The position numbers and the translations under genes are program-made. Under the pieces are notes generated by a model that was not told the DNA's origin, made no database searches, and saw only the letters and a program-made list of their open reading frames with translations. From NCBI GenBank assembly GCA_950295325.1, contig OX485805.1, positions 39,729,501-39,793,500 of the forward strand: a DNA stretch of 64,000 nt, written 5' to 3'. This DNA is from Polytrichum commune (Eukaryota > Streptophyta > Polytrichopsida > Polytrichales > Polytrichaceae). Below, piece by piece: positions 37,262 to 47,160 of the stretch; the stretch's first letter is position 1, and each line of letters begins with the position of its first letter.

Positions 37262-37690
37262 GGGGCAGGCTAGGACACCCAACATTCGGCATTCAGGTAG
37301 CACAGAAACCAGCCATTCAGGCAGTCCAGAAACCAGCCATTCAGGCAGCACAGAAACTAGCCATTCAGGCAACACAGAAACCAGCATTCAGGCAGTCCCA
37401 AAACCAGCCATTCAGGCAGCATAGAAACCAACCATTCAGGCAACACAAAAACCAACATTCAGGCAGTCCCAAAACCAGCCATTCAGGCAACACAGAAACC
37501 AACCATTCAGGTAGCACAAAAACCAGCATTCAGGCAACACAAAAACCAGCATTCATGCAGTCCTGAAACCAGAGTACAGGCAGCACAGAAACGGGCATAC
37601 AGGCAGTCCAACAACCAACATTCGGATTCAGCATTCGGCATCCAAAATCCAGCATTCGGCAAAACATGCATTCGGCATTCCAGCATTGGC
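37262..37690. repeat. Minisatellite of 22-24-bp units between the two Harbinger genes
   Basis: Roughly 16 units of the form CATTCAGGCAGCACAGAAAC plus CAG, with variants in which the middle word is CAGTCC or CAACAC. The end of the array decays into CATTCGGCATTC units. It lies between the 3' ends of two convergent genes, and its reading frames are not credible proteins. Confidence 0.9.
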
Positions 37691-37691
37691 A

Positions 37692-39146
37692 TTACAGAGT
37701 ATAGATTTGTACAGGGGTAGGGGAGGAAGTAGAATTGGAGCTCACCTCATAATGGTGAGGGTCTTCTTCGTCGGATTCTCGTAAATCCACGACGTCTCTG
37801 TCAACCGGGTGCTCGTAGTCGGATTCCACTCGTGCCTCCCGCATTTGCCTGAGTGTCTCCTCATCCTCCCGAGCTTTTTTTTCCGCCTCCTCTCGCTCTT
37901 GAGCTGCCTCTGCAAGTTCCAAGACCTCCCGCTCCTGTTGCTCACGCAATTCAAGGGCTGCGGATTCTGCCCTTCGATGTCGTAATTTGACCAACTCCTC
38001 CTCTCGAAGCAACCGAATATATTCTTGAGCCTCCGGCGTGGTAACTTGGTCCATTGGTGCGGTGAAGAGGAGTAGCATGTTGTGGTACTCCAAACTTGCT
38101 GCCTTCCGTAGTGTTGCTTCCGCCATCTTCTCGGCTGCCTTGGCTTGAGTCAAAGCAGCTCTCTCATGGAATTTGTCAGCACGTTGAGCATCTTTCGCCG
38201 CTTTTGTGCCACCCGGTCTCAAGCTGAATGGCATGCTTGTAGTTGCCTCACCTGTAGTATCCACAGCACTCACAGATTTTTGGGTGTCCACTTGGGAACC
38301 CGATTGTGACTCGTGGTCAGAAGAACCAGACAACCTCCTAGACGGGGTTGTTTGACGTGATGGACTAACACCGTCAGCCCATCGTGGGAAATCCTTAACC
38401 AATTCCCAACAATGTTCAAACATGAACTCGGTGTTCTTAGCAGTTTTAGTACGATACAAATCTTTAGCCATGCGAATAATGTTTGCTTCTTTTGTGCCAC
38501 TTTTGTTTAACCTCTTGATTTGATTATAGGCTCCGATGAATTTTCCCACATCGTGTTTAATTGTGCCCCATTTCGATTCCAATGATCGCGCGCCCTGATG
38601 CCCACGTGGTCTACATTGTTCATAATGCAAATATATTTGTTCCCATAAAGCATTACCCTTTTGCTGATTCCCGCAAATAGGGTCCTGTGAGATTGCGAGT
38701 ACACTTCTAGTCAACTGGCGCTCTTCCTCCGGAACAATTTTTTTTCCTTTGGCCGGGCGCACTGACCCTAAACCACAACCCCGGCCACGGCCACGCCCAG
38801 GATCACCCGCATTGTCATTACCTCTACCTAAACCTGTGAATTGCAAATTGGATGGCTCACTCACCTGTGACTGTGGCCCTGTTGGGATTGCTGAATCCGG
38901 CCAAGCTGCGGTCCCAGCTCCGCAACCAGAGAGATCGGTGAGGCCAGGGCTCCGCAATGAGGCAACCTGGCTGCGACCGCAACCAGGTCGACGTGGCTCC
39001 GGCCTCCCTCGCAGCAAACCTTCGATGTCGACCTCGTCGAAATGCTGATCGCCGAACCATTCATCTGCCGCTACAGGTCCTCTGTGCACATCACCGCGTC
39101 CACCTCGGCCTCGCACCCCAGACTGAACCCTGCCACGACTTGCCAT
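37692..39146 (-). CDS. Harbinger accessory protein (Myb/trihelix-like, NAM-associated type)
   Basis: 484 aa, single exon; ATG at 39146. In PIF/Harbinger elements this second protein binds the transposon ends and helps bring the nuclease into the nucleus. Residues 1-140 are rich in Gly, Arg and Pro (low complexity, GRGRGRG). A Myb/SANT-like trihelix occupies about 140-260: LTRSVLAISQDP, NALWEQIYLHYEQ, RSLESKWGTIKHDVGKF, then FMFEHCWELVKDFPRWADG. The C-terminal half is a long Glu/Arg/Ala-rich coiled coil (about 310-450) ending in an acidic tail. The stop lies at the edge of the minisatellite, so the tail may be element-specific. It is convergent with the transposase. Confidence 0.88.
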   Translation of the reverse strand: MASRGRVQSGVRGRGGRGDVHRGPVAADEWFGDQHFDEVDIEGLLRGRPEPRRPGCGRSQVASLRSPGLTDLSGCGAGTAAWPDSAIPTGPQSQVSEPSNLQFTGLGRGNDNAGDPGRGRGRGCGLGSVRPAKGKKIVPEEERQLTRSVLAISQDPICGNQQKGNALWEQIYLHYEQCRPRGHQGARSLESKWGTIKHDVGKFIGAYNQIKRLNKSGTKEANIIRMAKDLYRTKTAKNTEFMFEHCWELVKDFPRWADGVSPSRQTTPSRRLSGSSDHESQSGSQVDTQKSVSAVDTTGEATTSMPFSLRPGGTKAAKDAQRADKFHERAALTQAKAAEKMAEATLRKAASLEYHNMLLLFTAPMDQVTTPEAQEYIRLLREEELVKLRHRRAESAALELREQQEREVLELAEAAQEREEAEKKAREDEETLRQMREARVESDYEHPVDRDVVDLRESDEEDPHHYEVSSNSTSSPTPVQIYTL

Positions 39147-39392
39147 CGCTTCCAAAAATCCAGCAACAGCGCACCCAAAAAATTTTAGAAGGAAATCTGC
39201 CTAAAATCACCCGGCTTTTGGGCGCGCCCAGAGAACTCACAGACTCTGGAAAATGGCGCGACATGGGAGTTTTTTGGCGAGCCCGCTCTGCAAAGAGCCG
39301 TTGCCCGGGTTGCGGTGGGGGGGTCCTTCATGCCCGGGCCCGCCAAAAGGTGTTCCGGCCGGGTATAGGGAGCAGGGGTGCGGATGCTCTGA

Positions 39393-40207
39393 GCTCAAAA
39401 ATTATGCCAAAAACATGGCTACAACATTGATTTACTAACCATTACACTATAGTCGTGTGTTTTGTATCTTTAGGAGAAGTGGATGCACAGTTAAATGCAT
39501 TCGTTTTTTGCCTCCTCACCTTAGAATTATATGCTCAAACTAGAGTTAACTATAAAGTTGTTGACAACGAGCGAGCAAAGCCCTGACTTCCAACACTTGT
39601 GTCAGTGACCCCCACACACATATAAATCAATCAATCAAAGGAGCATGAACTTCTTTTGTTTCTATACTTATGAAACCACAAATTTGTGAGAATTTTTTTG
39701 GGTCTTTTTTCTTGAGTTTGATTCTATTTGGGGAGTAATACACAAGTGGCGAGAGGAGCAAAGAGTGCTTAAATAAACATGTGCATATGTGTGACAAGAA
39801 TATTCTTAAATTATATAAATAGGAAACACATTGACGCCTAAAACTTATAAAACCCCTCCAAAGCTTTATGGTTACACTCAAATGTAAGGAACCATTAACT
39901 TCATGGAGTTTAGAACCAACTTCATTTCATTAGGGGCTCGTTAAGGGATACCAAGCCCAGTTCATTCCAACACTTTACGGTTAATTCTAAAGTATGTGGC
40001 TGTTATTTGGTTCTTTTTCATGTTTTATGACTTCTACCAATTAGATTTACACAAAAAATCGTGTTACATTAACAAATCTACAATGAAACATCTGCAAAAA
40101 CTAGATTGTTAATTAGACATCCCTGGATTTAGGTATGATCATTGGAAGTACATGTTTGTTGATGTCTTAATTGAATACATAGGTGCTCCTAAATCATGAG
40201 TGTAAAG
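39393..40207. other. Intergenic, dispersed repeat, no gene
   Basis: Host DNA resumes after the Harbinger element. About 39990-40195 matches about 17735-17935. No coding region or RNA gene was recognised. Confidence 0.45.
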
Positions 40208-40568
40208 CACACTAAATGTGATATTTAGTGTCACCAATTCTTATTGTCTTGCTCGATACTAATTGTAAACCGCGGTGGTGTGTCACCGACACTAAATGTT
40301 AATCCAACATTATTTGTCATTCCTTTGAATTTTTTTTGGGGGATTATAGACTTACAGTATTGCAATTGTTGTCATTCATCCAAATTTCAATCATCCATGT
40401 CAATATTTCATCACAAGAGAGTTGTTGACAAGAGAAGGTAGGGTTTTGGCCAAGGTAGGATGAACTCATCCGCCATCCATGACAATATATGTTCACTTAT
40501 TCATAAGAAGTGTCATCCCAAAAAGTTGCCCTAGTGGCACATGTCACTTAATACCATACTTAGTGTAG
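40208..40568. mobile_element. MITE, family B copy 1
   Basis: The start CACACTAAATGTGATATTTA is mirrored at the end (ACCATACTTAGTGTA). Collinear along its whole length with 46331-46710: shared blocks include TGTCTTGCTC, CACTAAATGTTAA, CCATGACAATAT, CTTATTCATAAGAAGTGTCA and TAGTGGCA. Non-coding. Confidence 0.75.
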
Positions 40569-40650
40569 TTATTAGTATTTGAAGACGTACTCCAGTCTCT
40601 TTTAAACATGTGTCTTTTTTATGTTTGCTCTTTGATGCTCACCAAACTTC

Positions 40651-40983
40651 CCGGGCTAAATCCCATATGTGTTCGGCTGGGCCCCTCCTCTCCCACGCCT
40701 CCTTCATTGTCTGGTCTTCTTGCCTGCACTTGTGGGGGAACTCCTCCTCGTTGGGAACTAATGTGACAATACATGGTCAAAATTACAAATATGCAAGTTG
40801 ACATCACTTTCACTATTCCCAGGTTAGTTGCTAGAGTTTCTCCACATGCCAAAGGAGCTTAATGGCTTAAGTGACTGGGTATTGTCACATTGGTTCCTAA
40901 CGAGTTCGCACGCATGAAGACCGGGCAGTGAAGGAGGCGTGGGAGGGGCAAGGCCCAACCGAACACATATGTGATTTAGCCCA
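40651..40983. mobile_element. Foldback MITE (about 125-bp inverted arms)
   Basis: The left arm, about 40651-40780 (GGGCTAAATCCCATATGTG ... GGAACTAATGTGACAATAC), is found inverted at about 40878-40983 (GTATTGTCACATTGGTTCC ... CACATATGTGATTTAGCCC). The spacer is about 100 bp. There are a few deletions in the right arm. Such a hairpin could give a double-stranded RNA if transcribed. Confidence 0.8.
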
Positions 40984-41116
40984 TGGCCTCACCAAACCAC
41001 ATACCAATCAAACTTAGGGGTCTGATAAGAAAACGAACAACTTAAGGCCCATCTTACGCAATCAAGAATTTAGTGTAGTTTTTATAAATGGCTTAGAAAT
41101 ACGACAACAAGACAAC

Positions 41117-41719
41117 TAAGGGCCACTTCACACACAAGGCTAAAGGCCCTTGACCATGGCAATGTAAGATCTCTCATTGGTCGAAAAGGCGGAGACCGTC
41201 CAATTTCACTTCACACTAGGAGGTAAAGGCCTAAAGGCCCAAAGAAAAGTTTGTGGATGAAATGTCTACATGGAATCCTACATGGTAGGTTGTGGATAAG
41301 GGTGCATGGTCTACCGAAATTTTCGCCAGACCCACCTCCAAGAGGTAGGCCTGATGCAAATTCCGGGAGACCATTACTTTTTAAATATGTTTTTTTCTTT
41401 CTAGAAGGACATATTTCAGGGCAAATTACATAGCATATTCCATGACATATTCTAAGATAGACAAACACCACCAAGTAATTCTCTTAAATTGGTAAAAATT
41501 TAGACATATTATATTAAACCAAATCCTCCCCTTTTTTTCCGCCAACAAAATATGTTATGGTCCCGCAACATGGTTCATTCTCACTTCACACTATGCTTGA
41601 GGGCCCAAGACTACATAAAACGGCTTTCCCAACACTCATGGTACGGCCTTTGGATGAGAGTCAAGGGTCCTTACCATTTACAAGGTCACGGCTCTTGGCT
41701 CATGTGTGAAGTGGCTCTA
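41117..41719. mobile_element. MITE with TAAGGGCCACTTCACAC ends
   Basis: The left end TAAGGGCCACTTCACACA is mirrored by TGTGTGAAGTGGCTCTA at the right. The termini resemble those of the element at 23041-23958 (TAAGGGCC-nTTCACA), so both likely belong to one terminal-repeat family. No open frame of note is present. Confidence 0.6.
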
Positions 41720-42196
41720 AGCTTGTGAAATGTGAGGTGGTCATAATTTGGAATAACTTGGGCATTCAGTGTATTTGGGGCTCTGAGGGCCCATCCTGAT
41801 TGGTGCCCATTCTAACTTATAGGCTTCTTCCCAATGCATGATGTGTCTAGTCAGAGCCCATGGGCCCTTACTCACACCCTCCATCTGCCACGTGGGCTCC
41901 ACCTCACCATTTTCTTGTCCTAGTCTACCACTCCAAGTTCTTTTAGTATCCCCCCCCCTCGGTTGACCTAAAACGAATTCACACTAGCTGCCCACTCATA
42001 ATCTATGAAAGTATCAAGAAACTGGTAGATTAGTAGATCTACAAATTATTGTGGATAAGCATGTATCCTAGCTCCTCCCCTACTCAATCTTCAATTTCTT
42101 ATAGCTGACTCAATTTGAACAAAGGAAGTTTGGCAAAATGTTTTTCATTATCCACAAAGTCTTGACACTAATATTATCAGGCTTTTACTCAGGGCA

Positions 42197-42482
42197 TAAA
42201 TTTGAAGGGTTGCTTGTATTTCATAGGGAAGGGTAACTCAAAATTTTCCCTTTCAAAATGAAGGGTTACCTCAAAAATTGCCCTTCATGTATGTATTGAA
42301 GTTTTTGTTGAAAGTGCACATTATCATGTTTACTTTTTTTTTGAAGGGTTACCTTTTTTTTGCCGTTCATTTTGAAGAGTTTATAGAAAATTAACCCTTC
42401 CTTTTTGAAGGGTTGCAAAATATTTTGAAGGGAAAGTGAAGGGCTGGACCCCAAAATAAGGGTAATAGCCCTTCAAATTTAC
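42197..42482. mobile_element. MITE made largely of GAAGGG words
   Basis: The element starts TAAATTTGAAGGGTTGC and ends with the inverse, CCCTTCAAATTTA. Inside, the hexamer GAAGGG or its complement occurs about ten times, often as GAAGGGTTACC. It is non-coding. Confidence 0.65.
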
Positions 42483-42928
42483 TCCTTGCTTTTACTTTAT
42501 GCAGTATTTTGGGCTTCGTTAAGGTCTTGAGCAGTTATAGGAAAGGGGCGGGTTTAATTACATCAAGGTATCGGTCCAAGAAACCCAGGGTCCAAAACAC
42601 TCCTTAAATGGATATTTTACGTTAAAAAGTCATAATCGAGATTGCATCCAAGTTTGAAGAGTAAAGTTGGTTTCTCAAACTAAGAAGAGTATCGTTTTGG
42701 AGTGTATGGTTAGAAAATCGACTAGACGTATAAGTATTACGCGGCCTCAATGTTGACGGGAAAGTGATGTCACATCAGCAACACATCATTCTTCACATCC
42801 AGCTCCTGGACTCTATCGTAAAATCTTTGGATCCAAAATTTCGCTCTCGGCCAGTAAGGTTACTTAAATTTGGAGGATTTTTTTTCGGGGTTGTCTTAAA
42901 ACCTACTGTAAATCCACCCTACGTAGTA

Positions 42929-42962
<34 letters not shown>

Positions 42963-43990
42963 ACTCATACACGATACCATTTCTCCACTTGGGTCGTTAT
43001 AGTGGAGATTGTGGCGGGGTAAACATTGGGACCACTTCGTGTGGGGCAAAAAGGCCAATAAAAAGACAAGTCCTTAGTGCGAGGGGGGTTTGCCATGTGG
43101 AGCCCGACGTCCTCATTATCCAAGGCATCTCATCAAGTCCCACATGAGCAAGGAGGAAGAAACCGGATACACACTCCATGCAAGCATGTCTATCCCCCCC
43201 ACACACACACACGGCCTCGGAGTGGTCCTCACTCTACTACTTCCGGGGAAGCAAGTGAAGTAGCGTGTGCCGCCGAGCTAGTATGATAGTGCATGGTGAT
43301 GGAACATGGATTGAGCAACTACATGGATAAAAAGTGGCCCTAGTGCAATCTTTTCTCTTGGGAGAGCCGTGTGATACACTTTTACCCCCCAAAATGGTGA
43401 GGTACTTGGCCTACATCTCTAGTTGGTCATTGTAATGGTGGCATTTCAATAACCACATACAAACCCGCTTACTATGCCAACAAAGGGCTTTCCCTTGGAA
43501 GAAAGTGATTGTAATTTGTGGCCTTTTTGGGCATTTCCGTCTAGGGGTTTGTCTAGTCGACCTTTTTGTAGTCCAACGTTACATGGGTGATCGATCCCTC
43601 ATCAATCCGAGCTTCCGAAACTTGGTACTATGGTGATGCTTCCGCTCAATAATCATGGTGTGAAAATCATGATGTCTTGAGTTTTATTTTTTTATTTTTT
43701 TATTTTTTTCCCTTTGATGGCACACAAATTAGCTTCTGGACATAGAGTGATAGAATTTGAATAAGTATTCCAAAAAGTTAAAGTGATTTCGCAAATGTCA
43801 CACTACGTTCAAACTAAGTGCTCTCTGTGGTGTGACTTAAATGGTGATAAATGGTAACACTCTAATACTACAACAAAGTTATAGTCATATCATAAACTAA
43901 ATAGAATGTTAGGAATTAAAGGGGTATATAATAGACTTCATCACAATTATGATAATAGTCACACTAAGTTGGAGTGCATCTCACTAAAAC
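42483..43990. other. Intergenic, no gene recognised
   Basis: No recognisable gene. A CT microsatellite lies at about 42931-42959 and an ACACAC run at 43200-43211. The short frames here do not resemble known families. Confidence 0.4.
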
Positions 43991-43993
43991 GTG

Positions 43994-44117
43994 CGTATAA
44001 CATTATTAAGATCCATAACAAAGTTATGTGGGATTGACAATATTCCACAAAATATTCTCTTTATGGAAAGATTGTTAGTCCCTCAGAACATTGTTATGGA
44101 TCTGAATAATGTTATGC
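43994..44117. mobile_element. Short foldback MITE, family C copy 1
   Basis: Nearly the whole 124 bp folds on itself: CGTATAACATTATTAAGATC at the left pairs with GATCTGAATAATGTTATGCG at the right, and GTGGGATTGACAATATT continues the arm. A relative lies at 47014-47160 with the same arm sequence. Confidence 0.75.
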
Positions 44118-44664
44118 GTTTATATTGACTTTGATCACATAATAGTGTGATGACCACGGACATGCACAACTCTAGAGATGAGCATCAAATTTCATAATGA
44201 ACTTGTCTCACACTATCCAAAGCCTGATGTGGGTCAAGAACGGTTGGGTTGGAACGAATTCATATGAAAAACAACTATCATGTGGGCATACCCAAACCAC
44301 ACATGGAACTAACAACACGTACCATGGTAATGACGTGGCATTTGAAGTGCCAATTAGTTGTTATACAACCACGTACCTAGTACTCAACACGTGAAAGATG
44401 GACAACAAATAACCTCCAGTTGACCCACCATAAAAGTAAACCCTCTCCTTTTCAAAATTAAATGAGTTGAAAACATGGAACACTAAGCCCATGGAGCCCA
44501 CCTCTTGAAAGGAAGGAAGTAGCCTTATCACATAGCTTGGTAAAACATGATCAAGGTAAGGTAAAACGGTCTCCCATTCATTCCGGTGTATAATGTATAA
44601 ACACTGGTGTTCTTTTTTCATTTATTTTATGTTATAGAGCCAACCTAACCAACCTATACTAATG

Positions 44665-44862
44665 ACTACATTGATTATATCAATTAGTGCATGCTACTAT
44701 TTGGATTTATGCAGTGTTATAACTATTTAATGAGAATGTAGTATTTTACCAAGCAAAGTCATTTACGTTCTATAATGTTCAAACAACCTATTGACGTTTC
44801 ATAAGTAAAAATTGAACTCCTAAGTAAGACATTATTGCACTAATTGGGTTAATCATTGTAGT
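44665..44862. mobile_element. MITE, family A copy 2
   Basis: Terminal inverted repeats of about 30 bp: ACTACATTGATTATATCAAT followed by TAGTGCA on the left, and TGCACTAATTGGGTTAATCA followed by TTGTAGT on the right. They match the ends of 5-403. The 198-bp element is non-coding and much shorter than copy 1. Confidence 0.75.
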
Positions 44863-45779
44863 GTTAGTTTCCGGGTACGCAACTCCCATATTATATGGAG
44901 GGGGCATCAGATAAACAACAGCTTAGAGGACGGCTTTTGTAAAAATTATATCAAATTATACAAAAATAAAAAAACCAAAAAGTTGGGCAAAGATCAAATT
45001 AAATAAAATGAGATGTAGAAAAAGTTGGGTTGCATATTTATCACTAAAAAAAACTCCACAACATATACAAAGCATTGAAACACCTATTGTTTTAATCTAT
45101 GCCTATTGCATAATTTTAAAAGATCTACACAAGCAATTACCTCCAATTAAAATTAAAAATCATTGGCAATGTTTTATTTATAATAATAAATTATTTTAAA
45201 ATTATTTTAAAACCCAAAAAGTTGGGTATTTTGGCCTATGGTACTTGTATTAAAATACTAGCATAATTATGTTTTTAATAAAATTATATGCTTACAAAAT
45301 TATTGATTTTCCATATATAATTACATTTTTTGGATTCCTTGTTAGAAGGGCTAGAAGAATTTCCTATAATAAACCAAATCATATCACTTGAAATTTGATT
45401 AAAATGCATTTCAAATGATTATAATTAGGGCCATATAGTACGAGAGTTACGTACCTGGGTGTTAGTTTTAGTGGTTTTAGATATTTAAATGTACATTACA
45501 TTTGAGCAAAATGTAGAATGATCCTTGATTTCAAAGAGTTTTAAGGTCACCACTTTCCAAGTGAGCTGCCTTTAAGCAAAGTTATGCTTTGGCTAGTACC
45601 GGGAATCACTTGACTTTCAAACACGGTCGTGGATTCCTAATAACGAATCGTTGGCAACTCACATGGAAACCCGACACTTGGTTCACTGTTACCGAGGGTG
45701 CATGGGGTGAATGTTTGGCTGAGATTCAAGCATGTGAGAGGCAACACCGTTAAATTACGGATTAATTGAGATTAAATTA
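44863..45779. other. AT-rich intergenic, no gene
   Basis: About 44930-45420 is very AT-rich with poly-A and poly-T stretches and no credible frame. Nothing else was recognised. Confidence 0.4.
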
Positions 45780-45781
45780 TA

Positions 45782-46332
45782 CTACACCCTTTTAAGGTAT
45801 TTAGTGTCACATGCGTAATAGTGTCACTGACCCTATTTTGGGGCGTAAGTTAGGTTAAACTAATGATCGGCAACTTCACCAGTAGTGTCACCTCATGATT
45901 CTTGGTGTTCATATGCACTTATTAACATCTTGGCATGAGTATGTTCAATAGTGTTATGAGGTGTATGTCTATGTTACACTACGGTTTACAAGTTGATCGA
46001 AAGTGTTCATTGATGACACTTGGCACTGGTATGCTCAAGAATACCTTCCTCTTGCATACTTAAATTGTAAACGCATGACACTTGTCATTAGTGTGCTCGA
46101 CAATATCTTCCCCTTGCATACTAAAATGCAAAACTATTATGTCAAGCATCCCAATCTGCTACACTAATTGTCATGATGTGATTTTTTTTTAAAAAAACTC
46201 CAAAAAGTTACTTATGTTGACAAATAGTATCGTATCGACAATTAGCGAACGTGACACTTTGAGACATCGAGGCGTCTAGTTTAAGCCCTTCGCAAATAGT
46301 GTACGTGACACTAAATACCATAAACGGTGTAG
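45782..46332. mobile_element. MITE, Stowaway-like (TA target), family D
   Basis: Terminal inverted repeats of about 35 bp: CTACACCCTTTTAAGGTATT then TAGTGTCAC on the left, and GTGACACTAAATACCATAAA then CGGTGTAG on the right. TA flanks both ends (45780-45781 and 46333-46334). Tc1/mariner-derived Stowaway elements use the same target. It directly abuts the family B copy at 46331-46710, whose ends have related TAGTGTCAC words. Confidence 0.7.
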
Positions 46333-46710
46333 TACACTAAATATGATGTATAGTGTCACCAACTCTAATTGTCTTGCTCAAAACTAATTGTAAACCACGG
46401 TATAGTGTCACCAACACTAAATGTTAACCCACCATTATTTGTCATTCCTTGTAAAAATTCTGGGGGATTACAGATTCACAGTGTTGCAATTACTGTCACT
46501 TACCCCAATGATTTTTCATTCAAATTCAATCATCCATGACAATATTTCATCACAAGTTGGTGACAAGAGAAGGTAGGGTTTCAGCCAATGGATGAACTCA
46601 TCCATCGTCCATGACAATATTGGTTCACTTATTCATAAGAAGTGTCATCCGAGAAGTGACCATAGTGGCATAAACTACCACATGACACTAACTATCGTAT
46701 GTAGTGTACT
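46331..46710. mobile_element. MITE, family B copy 2
   Basis: Starts GTACACTAAATATGATG and ends CGTATGTAGTGTAC. It is collinear with 40208-40568 throughout, with small indels. Its left edge overlaps the TA that ends the Stowaway-like element 45782-46332, so one element inserted at the very end of the other. Confidence 0.75.
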
Positions 46711-47013
46711 TATAACAAGTGTAGTAATAATGTGGAGTTTAATGTTACATAGGCTGAGGTGGCACAAACAGTTGCTGAGTCACGAGCAGCCAATGAGAGG
46801 TTGACACATGGAGAGAGTGGGAGTGCGTGCAACCTCCCAAGTGTTAACACACATTTTCTCAACTGTGTAACTTATTTGGCCATCCACAGATTGACACAAC
46901 TGCCTGAGCACCAAAACATTTAATCTTTACATTTCAGAACACATTCTGATGATTTGATCAACAATACATACCAATAGTAGACTTCAATAACATTAAAAAA
47001 TCTACCAAAACAA

Positions 47014-47160
47014 CATAACATTATTCGGATCCATAACAATGTTCTGTGGGACTGACAGTATTCCACATTTGATTCTCCACAATCAATCTGAATATGGAGA
47101 ATATTCTATGGAGTACTGTCAGTCCCACAAAGCAATGTTATGGATGTGAATAATGTTATG
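47014..47160. mobile_element. Short foldback MITE, family C copy 2
   Basis: A 147-bp near-complete palindrome: CATAACATTATTCGGATCC, then ACAATGTTCTGTGGGACTGA on the left, answered by TCAGTCCCACAAAGCAATGT then GAATAATGTTATG on the right. Matches 43994-44117 in its arms. Confidence 0.8.

Larger units (their letters stand above)
35246..39389. mobile_element. PIF/Harbinger DNA transposon, apparently intact
   Basis: A 4144-bp element with terminal inverted repeats of about 27 bp: it starts GAGCATCCGCACCCCTGC and ends with the inverse, GCAGGGGTGCGGATGCTC. The 3-bp target duplication TGA is on both sides (35243-35245 and 39390-39392), as expected for this superfamily. It carries the usual two genes, a DDE nuclease (35673-36968, plus) and a Myb/NAM-like protein (39146-37692, minus), in convergent orientation with a minisatellite between them. 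Both frames are open and the ends nearly identical, so recent activity is plausible. Confidence 0.95.

Noticed and set aside
36961-37692. The 22-24-bp repeats as a CRISPR array
   Set aside because: Units are contiguous without unique spacers, and the genome is a plant nuclear genome.
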